Assembly: GCA_030248295.1 (NCBI GenBank)
Contig: JASANH010001517.1
Span: 186,001 to 250,000, forward strand
DNA length: 64,000 nucleotides
Direction of reading: 5' to 3'
DNA from: Mesodorylaimus sp. YZB2_4
Lineage: Eukaryota; Nematoda; Enoplea; Dorylaimida; Dorylaimidae
This document shows, in pieces, positions 55,457-64,000 of this stretch. The notes under the pieces were generated by a model. It searched no databases. It saw only the letters and a program-made list of their open reading frames with translations, and was not told where the DNA came from. A program made the position numbers and the translations under genes. Numbering within the stretch: the stretch's first letter is position 1; every line of letters starts with the position of its first letter.

Positions 55457-58400
55457 CATGTAGTACATGTGCCACACCAACAACGATATCTCAACAGCCT
55501 GATGTCATGAAGCGATGAAATTTCGTTTATTAGTGTAACTTCACACTAGATTAAGTTCTACCAAAGGAATTTGCAAAATCTTTTTCCGTTCGGGCTCCAC
55601 TCATACTAGGGGTGCGAGGGTGAAAATCCCGACCAGGTTTCTTGTTTTTGCTATAACTTGCGAATCATGCAGCCAAAACCAATGAAATTTGGTGTGGACA
55701 TAGGGGACTAGTTGGAGAAGGCGCGTACCAAAAATCTTTTCGAAATCTTTACTGGTTATCCTTTTATGGGCAGAAACGTGCCCGCTTCATACATGTATGT
55801 ATGTATGTAGGTAGGTAGGTATGGAGCTGTGTGAGAGTGGGAGATCCAGCTATATGCTCAAACAGCAGGGTAACATCACTGCTGGTGCCTTTTGGCATTG
55901 ATTTTGACCAGTTATTGACCTAAATTGCTGTAGGGTGCTCAGAAGGGGGTCCACTCGGGTGGAATTATCATTTTTTGTACTTTTAGACCCGATAAAAACC
56001 GTCTGGAGAGGCCTAGGGCAACTTTCTATAGCTCAATCGAGTCAGGATAGTGCGGGGAGCAATTCCTGACCAAAAAATTTCACTTGTTACAAAAGTTGGA
56101 AGTTTTGGTTTTTGTTGGGGGTCCATTTGAGCAGAAAAACTGAAAAATTTGGAGACGCAGAAAAATTCTGCAGGATATGACTTGGTGGCTCATCGGGGAT
56201 ACAGGGTCATAGGACTCATGGAATTTCTGTTATATCAACATATATGTAAACGAAAAAACCTGTCTAGTTTTTAAAATGGCGGGAAATTCAAACTGAGGGA
56301 TTCAACACTTCTTGCACATTTTGAAAGCCGTCTCTGCACAAGAATGACGATGACAGTTATACTTGAAAAATAAAACGATACTAAAAAGGTTTAAAAAAGG
56401 CGCGAAACTCAAATTAAAGAACTGACTTTAAAAAACGGTGTTTATACAGAAAAGGCGTAATATGAAGAGTGACTGACAATAACAGCGGACGTTAGAGGGA
56501 CCAGTTTCGCATCTTTCCCTCATATTTTTGCGATTTAGGCGCAAAACGAGGTCGCTGCATGAGCTTCAATAAACACAATATGCAGTAGATACGAGGGAAA
56601 GCGAGTCTGAAATCCTGTACATGGAAATCATGTGAAAGAAGTAAAAGCATGAGACTCACAAGACTGCGTACTAGCATCGAACAACATTTTAAATGGGGAA
56701 TTAAAAAACAAGCTAAAGATCATTTTTGACCGCCACAAAAGTTGTCATGTCTTAAAAAAGAGCGATATATTTTAAAAAGCGTTCTTCCTTCGCATTGTTA
56801 TTGAAAAACTTGGCAATTGAACGGCGAAAACGCAGGTTATAATTAAGGATAAAGGATGCACTGAAAACGAGGTTAAAATGTTATGCCGTGAATAGCATCG
56901 TGAAAAAATTGACTAGAGGTAATGCAGCAACTTTTTTTATAAAATTGTTGTGGGAAATTTGGTTATTTGGAAACTTCTTGTCACCCACCATCAAATTTGA
57001 CTTGGGCACATCATGTTTATGTTCATGTTTTTCCACATCACCAAACGCTTATGCACACTCGAGGGTGAAGGGACACATTTCACACGAAACGATTTACCGG
57101 CCCAACAAGTTGGAAGTCAATGAGGGATCCTCATGACATACAGAACTGACCTAATGTTAGCTGACTCAGTGTGCAGTGCAACGTCTAGTCTGAAGGAAAG
57201 GTTGTACTTCCCTGAAATACTAGTACTAAGACACGTGCAAACGAGTGCCTAACCTGAGCTAAGCCAGAGAGAGTTTTAGAGGAAGACTCGTCATGGTTCG
57301 AGCGACAAAACAATGGCCACTGATTTTAATCTCTTGCGCACGCATGGAAGCAAATTTTGTAGAATGGTTCTACTTGCAATCTCGATTGCGTGTGCTCAAA
57401 CGCGGCCAGTCCTCGAGGGGGTATATTAGGTGGGTGGAGAAGAGTCAGGACAGAAAAAGGAGTGAAATTAGCAAAAAATTCATGAAATGAAACTGGGAAA
57501 GGTAGTACATGTGGTCTGATGCGCCTTCGGAGCAGGCCAGTCCAGGCTGACAAAAGGTGATCAAGAAAGATCCTGCCTGGCTCTGGCTGGTCACATGTAC
57601 TCGCGGTTTTAGGGTTGACAAGTAGACCATAACAACTAGCCTCATTTATGTCATCAGCCATGCCAGATTCTACTCTGAGCAATGCTGATGAACGAAGTTA
57701 TTGTTCCAGAAGCAGCGGATCTTGCATGCTTCTGCTTGATGCTTTCGTGATCGCGATAAAATCAAGCACGAGGAGCAAGTCCGACACCTTATTTCGCATT
57801 GCCTATCCATACATCAGGGGTTGCGCAATAAATAGGGACTGAGTCATCATTTCCCATTCGCATCAAATATATTCTGGTCGAATGTCCACTCGCTATCTCT
57901 GAATGCCAAGGATATGCGAATCTTGCAATACAGCGTCTGGCGCCAGGGTGATGATCCCTTCAGCTATTGGCAATTGACCCCAAAAGGTGCATAGCCGTTT
58001 AACTCACCAAAAATGTAATGGCCTAAAGAATGGGTAACTACTGCAGATCTAGCTAGGTGGCTTCTGCTGACCAGACGTGTAAATCTCGCAGGTAGGTACT
58101 ACAGTAAAACTTTCCTGCCAAGCATAATGGCTCAGGGACTCTAGAGGGAGCTTGTTTCACGACTCCCAAATGCTTTATTATGGACCCGTTTACAAGTTCA
58201 TGAAATTACAGCGTTTTAGCTTTGAGCCCCAGAGTTCACTGGGCGCTGCATCTAACAAGTACCATATAAAATAATGAAAAACTAGGTTATCCACTGCATA
58301 GGGTAATATAGATCAGGAAAAGAAGATTATCCTTTCCTGTCGACTCCCCACCGACACGAGGCAACAGAAAGACAACGCGCTTGCGATCCAAAAGCAGTGT

Positions 58401-58828
58401 CAGCATAGACTAGCGTGGACACATCGACAGGTCCACGCGTATACACGCAAGAAATAGATCATTTCCTAATGCATAAATTATAAGATGGAGCCAAATCTCA
58501 TGAGCAGTTATAATAAAAGTATTAAATTTACTCGGCTTCAAATAGTTGTCATTACAAGTTCCCTGCCTGAAGTTGCATATCTCAGTTCTCAGGCAATGTG
58601 GCAGACGACAGAACTCATGACTCACTGACACGACAAAGAGCTAAAACTCTGAACACTGTTTTTAGAATATGCCCCAACAGGGACTGAACGAGAGAAAAAA
58701 GTTTTCCTGCATTTAAACTGGAATATTATCTGCTACTATTCACTTGTCTGTTTAACATTCCGAGCATGTTTTACCTAGGCTCCTTGCGCTATTCTGCTTG
58801 GGGTAACTGCTGGATAATCTGAGGATCC
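55457..58828 (+). repeat. Long dispersed repeat, copy 2 (tandem unit 1)
   Basis: A 3.37-kb unit starting CATGTAGTACATGTGCCACA, directly followed by the next unit at 58830 that starts with the same words. Its body (56205-58828) matches copy 1 at 16668-19275 closely. It has a short ATGT/AGGT run at 55794-55822 where unit 2 has a long microsatellite. It lacks the right inverted arm. No conserved reading frame. Confidence 0.8.
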
Positions 58829-61800
58829 ATGTAGTACATGTGCCACACCAATAACGATATCTCAGCAGCCTGATGTCATGAAGCGATGAAATTTGGTTTC
58901 TTAGAGTAACTTTACACTGGATTAAGTTCTACTAAAGGAGTTTGCAAGATCTTTTTCCATTCGGGCTCCACTCATAACGTTACTAAGGGTGCGAGGGTGA
59001 AAATCCCGACCAGGTTTTTTATTTTTGCAATAACTCGCGAACCGAGTGGCCGAAACCGATAAAATTTGGTATAGATATGAGGGACTAGTTGGGGAAGGTG
59101 TGTTCCAAAAAATCTTTAAAAAATCTCCACTGGTTATCCTTCTATGGGTGAAAACGTCCCGCGTCATATATGTATGTATGTACCTATGTATGTATGTATG
59201 TACATATGTATGTATGTATGTACCTATGTATGTATGTATGTACATATGTATGGATGTATGTACCTATGTATGTATGTATGTACATATGTATGTATGTATG
59301 TACCTATGTATTATGTATGTACATATGTATGTATGTATGTACCTATGTATGTATGTATGTACATATGTATGGATGTATGTACCTATGTATGTATGTATGT
59401 ACATATGTATGTATGTATGTACATATGTATGTATGTATGTACCTATGTATGTATGTATGTACATATGTATGGATGTATGTATGTAGGTATGTATGTAGGT
59501 ATGTATGGAGTATGTATAGGTATGTAGTACTTATGACCCGATAGCACCATCGGGAGCTGTGTGAGAGCGGGGGATCCAGCTATATGTTCAAACGACAGGG
59601 TAACATCTCTGCTGGTGCCTTTTGGCCTTTATTTTGACCAGGTATTGCCCCGGATTGTTGTACTGTAGGGTGCTCAGAAGGGGGTCCACTCGGGTGAAAT
59701 TATCATTTTTTCCTTCATCATAAAAACCGTCTAAAGAGGCGCGGGGCAACTATATATAGCTTAATCGAATCAGGGAGGTGCGGGGAGCAATGCCTGACTT
59801 AAAAATGTTACTTATTACAAAAGTTTAAAGTTCCGGTTTTTGCTGGGGGGGTCAATTTGAACAGAAAAACCGAAAAAATTGAAAAACGCGGACAAAGTCT
59901 GCAGGATATAACTTGATGGCTCATAGATTGATCGGGATCGAAGGATTTATGGAAACGCTTATCAAATCAATAAATACACACGAAAAAGCTATATAGTTTT
60001 TAAAAGGCGGGGAATTCAAAAAATGAGAATCAACATTTTTTTGTTCATTTTGAAAGCTGTCTATGCGCAACAATGATAATAATACTTGAAGGATCAGGTT
60101 ATACAGAAAATTTTTAAAAAAGCGGGAAATTCATATTAAAAAATTCACTTTTAAAAAGGTGTTTATAGAGAAAAGGAGTATTATGAAGAGTGACTGACAA
60201 TAACAGCGAATGACAGAAAGAATGGTTTGTAAGAGCTCGCATTTTCCCTTATACTTGCGCGTGTCAGAAGCAAAACGGGGTCGCTGCATGAGCCATGCAA
60301 TGCGCCAACGTAATATTCATAGTTACACAGATACGGGAAAGTGGATCTAAATTCCTAGCCCTTTCCTTCCTAATGTGGCACTGAGAGCATGAAACTTACA
60401 AGACAGCAGCAGAGAAGAACACTGTAACGACGGGAAATTCAAATTCGAACTGAAACTTAAATTTATTAAAGATACAAACGAGGTCAAGTCAATAAGAGAA
60501 GAATAACATGCAATAAAAAAGTGTTCTTCCTTCGCATTGGAATCAAAAACTTGGCGAGTAAACGGCAGAAAATTCAGGTTATAATTAAGGATAAAGGATG
60601 CGCCGTCAAAATTTTTCAAAGTGTTATGCCGCCAATGACAGCATGCAAATATTGTAAGAAAAAAATGCTGCAAAATATTTGAAAAACTCTATGTTAATTT
60701 TTTACCAGCGCCTTTTAAAAATACTAAAGCATGTATTCTAAACGAAAGCTTGTCACCCACCAAAATAAAATATTTATTTTCCATACATGGGTAAAGGACT
60801 AATCTTAGTCAAGCTAATGTCACACTGAGGAATTTAGAGGAAGATTGAGAGGAGGGCGGCAGAGTTTGAAGAATGATGCTGTTTGCACTCAAGATTGCAT
60901 GTGCTCGAACGCGGCCAGTCCTCGAGGAGGTATCGTGGGCGGGTGGAGAAGAGTCAGGACTGAAAAATAACAACCATAACAACTAGCTTTATTTATGTCA
61001 CCGGGTGCGGCTGGTGACACTCATTAGACCTTGAATGACATTGCATGCAGATTGTTCATGGAATGGAGGATTTTGCATGCCTTGTATTTGATGGCTAATG
61101 ATAATCGACCACAAGAAGTAAATGCGGCACCTTATTTTGCGTGGAATAAGCCCATCTAAACATCGGAGAATACGCATTTCATAGTTTACTGAGCCATAGT
61201 TTCTTCTCTGCTATCACCAACAATTTGGTCAAATGTTCACTCGCTCTCCGAGAATGCCAAGGATGCGAATTTTACAATACAGCATTTGGCACCAGGGGAG
61301 TAATATCTTCACTCATTGACGATAGACCCCAAAATGTGCACACCCGTCCAACACTCCAAAAATGTCGGCCTCGAAAATGTTTAGATAATGTAGATCTAGC
61401 TTGGTGCTCTTGGCTGACCGGACCTCGAAGGTACGCACTTAGCATTCGCACAAAGCAAAATGGTTTAGAGAGACATAAGGGAACTTATCCCATGATATCT
61501 GTGTTTTATCATAAACTGGATCACAGTGCAACAAAATCACAACGTGTTTTAGCATTGAGCCCCAGAGTTTACAGAGCGCTACCAAACATGTACAACATAA
61601 GTATGAAGAAACTAGTTCAGCAAAGCAGGGAAATGTAGATCAGGACAAGATTATCCCGTCCCACCGACACGAGGCGACGGAAATTCGATTGCTCCAGTGT
61701 TCTTAGCAGTATCACTAAGGGCTTGCACGGACATACCGACTAAGGCTTATCCACGCTTGTCCGCCCAACATATATACATGATTCCTTCATGTCCGAGTCA

Positions 61801-62700
61801 TAGAGATGGAGCTAACTTTCATGAGCAGCTCTGATAGCAATTCGTAATAAATTACGCATATTGGCTTCAAATCGCTGTCATTATAATTTTCGCACCCAGC
61901 CCCGCATATCAATGTTCTTAGGCAAATAGGACGGACGACAGAACTGATAAACTCACTACAACAACTATGACTCCAAGTGTAAGCCTAACCCTTACCAGTG
62001 CGACTGACAAAAATGTTTTCCCGAGTTGTGTAACGTTAAAATGATGTCTTCTGGGATTCCTCCTGAGCGTTCACTATTTCAAGCGTGTGTTATATCGTAG
62101 CTCCTTGACCTATCTATTCAGCTTTGGATGGCCGCCAAATAAATCTTAAAGATGTGGAGAAAATCTGCATTAAAGGCTATTAAAGCTCATTCTTGCAATG
62201 ATTTAGCAAATCCTTTTTTACTTTTAAAGAGAATCTACTAATATTCATCAGCATAAACTCCATGTATCGGCTCGAAAGTGACAGGCATGCAATACTGTAC
62301 ATTCCTGCGTTCGGAAACTCGATGCGCCCAATAGCTGCAAGAAAGTGCAGCGAAGATGCAGATTCCTCAAAATTCCTGCCTAAAGCAGGATGATGAAATT
62401 AAAAGCGCTGTCCTGAGTGATAGCATTTTGCATAACATAGTCCCTGAATATCCGCTATACAAGAAGTGCAGATGTGAGCATCTTCTAGGAGCCACCTTCC
62501 CCAAGCTGGTGACATAAATGAGGCTAGTTGTTATGGTCTACTTGTCAACCCTAAAAACCCGCGAGTACATGTGACTAGCCAGTAGACAGGCAAGATCTTT
62601 CTTGATCACCTTTTGTCAGCCTGGACCGGCCTGCTCCGAAGGCGCATCAAACCACATGTACTACCTTTCCTAGTTTCATTTCATGAATTTTATGCTAATA
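58829..62700 (+). repeat. Long dispersed repeat, copy 3 (tandem unit 2, most complete)
   Basis: Head 58830-59170 matches 55458-55790. Then the microsatellite, then a more diverged body 59540-62130, and finally the right arm 62466-62700 (GGTGACATAAATGAGGCTAG to CACATGTACTACC), matching 19620-19850. Frames such as 61225-61638 are not kept in other copies and are not called genes. Confidence 0.75.
59169..59525 (+). repeat. ATGT microsatellite with 32-bp higher-order period
   Basis: Units of 16 bp, ATGTATGTATGTACCT and ATGTATGTATGTACAT, mostly alternate, giving a 32-bp period, with occasional GGATG variants. Frames on both strands stay open (Met-Tyr-Val-Cys or Tyr-Ile-His-Thr), but these are accidental. 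Confidence 0.95.
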
Positions 62701-64000
62701 AAGGATGTTTTTACTTTGTCACATGTGGTATGTAGGAGGTACATATCAGCAATAAGCCGCAAAAACGTTCTTTTCCCCTCTTACTATCCTGTAGCTCGGG
62801 TCAGTATCACCGACTCAGAATAATATCAGGAAGTGTGGTACAAAAGCCTGTTCTTCGCTTACAAAAATATAGAGACATATTTTCCGGGGGCTGCTGGGGC
62901 GGATTAAACTGAAAAGGACGAATTGAACCAGCCTGTAACCAATTGAATAACCTGTAACCAATTGAACCAGTCTGTAACCAATTGAATTAGAGACAGACAG
63001 GCGGTGGGAGGAGAGAAAACCCGGATTTTAAGTTCGTACCGTCAAATATCCGACTCGGATTGGATCAGGCCATCCGCTCGGATCCGAAAAAAACAACATC
63101 CGAAAATTCGGATCGGATCATCCGATCTGAGCTATCCGATCCGACATTCTAAGCCGATGGTGTTTGCAAAGACCGCTGGCAAACAACTAACTGTTGCGCA
63201 ATGTTTCTCCAACCATTTACGTGTGATGAATGAGATGAGATCAATATTTTGCATTGATACTCCCTTTCTTCTGCTTATGATTAGAGTTACGAGAACTTCT
63301 CACTATTATCATTTGAGATCAGAGAGAGCATGGATGACTCACACAGGAACATCGACAGCCGTCAAGTCGAACTTTACAAAACCTAAAATTTTGATGTGTT
63401 TCTAGTGCAAACAAAAGCTTTCTGCAAAATATCAGAGGTGTCTAGCCAACTAATCAGCAGTGGCGGTGGCCTAAAGTCCTGAGAATTTTTGAATTCTTGT
63501 ATGGTAAGAAGCCCAGCCGTTGAGAAAACACGCAAGGATTCTTTCCAAACCTGGCTTTCGACTTTCAGGCTTTGGGTTAAAAAACTTGGGTTTCAGGCAA
63601 AAAAACTGCAAGAATTTAAAAATTTCCCAGGTTTTCAGGCGCTGATCACAGCAGACCAATTGGTCAGACGCCCCCGATATTTTTCAGAGTCCCTCATTTT
63701 GCACCTGGAAAGAAATTACAATTTTTGGTTTTGGTGAGTTCGACGAACACTTGGCGAGGTTGCCTTGTCATATTTTGCAAATGTTCAGAGTCCGATGACA
63801 GAAATATTAGTGAGGAAACGAAGTGGAAATACCCGTTTTCAAAAAAACATTTGAAGTTATGGTCAGAGTCATTTATGAACAGCATGGATCTTCTTTTTTT
63901 TATCAGCTTGTAAAGTAGATCCCTGATGAGCAGTGTGGCTGAGAGGGGCTGCTTGAGCCATGGCACCATGAATAAATACTGTATGTTTATCCTTTCGAAA
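62701..64000. other. Gene-poor end of the window
   Basis: 62920-62990 repeats CCTGTAACCAATTGAA three times or so. 63035-63150 is rich in CGGAT/GATCCG words (ATCCGATCCGA). 63475-63660 resembles 19920-20150. Frames up to 133 codons overlap these repeats and have no motif. Confidence 0.5.

Noticed and set aside
59169..59525. CRISPR-like or other spaced-repeat array
   Set aside because: Regular short tandem repeat without unique spacers, in a eukaryotic genome.
59046..59544. Long open frames of 66-146 codons on both strands in the ATGT repeat
   Set aside because: They are produced by a stop-free tetranucleotide repeat and have no biological composition.
61225..61638. 137-codon frame in the third long-repeat copy
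   Set aside because: Corresponding sequence in the other two copies has stops, so the frame is not conserved.

Overview
This window is nuclear DNA from a small-genome metazoan. The evidence is spliced genes with GT-AG introns (many 50-70 bp), TATA boxes, AATAAA signals, a tRNA gene, tRNA-derived SINEs, Ty3/gypsy elements and mariner and non-LTR fragments. A trunk/PTTH-like cystine-knot ligand, a trypsin, SEC14-GOLD proteins and secreted vWA proteins suggest an ecdysozoan. A panarthropod such as a tardigrade is my best guess, but nothing seen here fixes the phylum. Gene density is low and roughly half of the window is recognisable repeat.

Layout. 1-10 kb: two paralogous secreted vWA-domain genes on the minus strand (1474-3707, two vWA domains; 6794-9707, one vWA domain with a 2.1-kb SINE-filled intron). 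10.4-11.6 kb: a repeat with inverted subterminal motifs around the tail of an L1-like ORF. 12-31 kb: a SEC14/CRAL-TRIO-GOLD family with three intact 401-aa genes (12113-14306, 25239-27443, 28568-30768) and one shredded copy (21.5-23.9 kb). Introns of the first two each hold a tRNA-Arg(TCG) gene. TIR elements and long dispersed repeats separate them. 31.6-33.7 kb: a trunk-like ligand gene (minus) and an unrecognised single-pass membrane protein (plus). 37.6-38.8 kb: a complete three-exon trypsin with TATA and GATA-type sites. 41.5-42.6 kb: a GPCR with one in-frame stop.

43.3-52.9 kb is a stack of LTR retrotransposons. An outer minus-strand Ty3/gypsy element with paired 162-168-bp LTRs has its RT segment inverted. 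It is interrupted by a plus-strand Ty3/gypsy element (46786-50555, target duplication GCTA) and by a probable solo LTR (50856-51193, target duplication GGCC). Both integrases end in what reads as a PWWP-like domain, a chromatin-reader module where chromoviruses carry a chromodomain. This is the most novel signal in the window. The outer element also has a 3' ORF with an Arg/Ser-rich tail.

53.6-64 kb: a second copy of the trypsin 3' flank without the gene, a likely 50-aa membrane protein gene with a 50-bp 5'UTR intron (55114-55391), and two tandem copies of a 3.3-kb repeat. One of these copies contains a 350-bp ATGT-based microsatellite. The rest is gene-poor.
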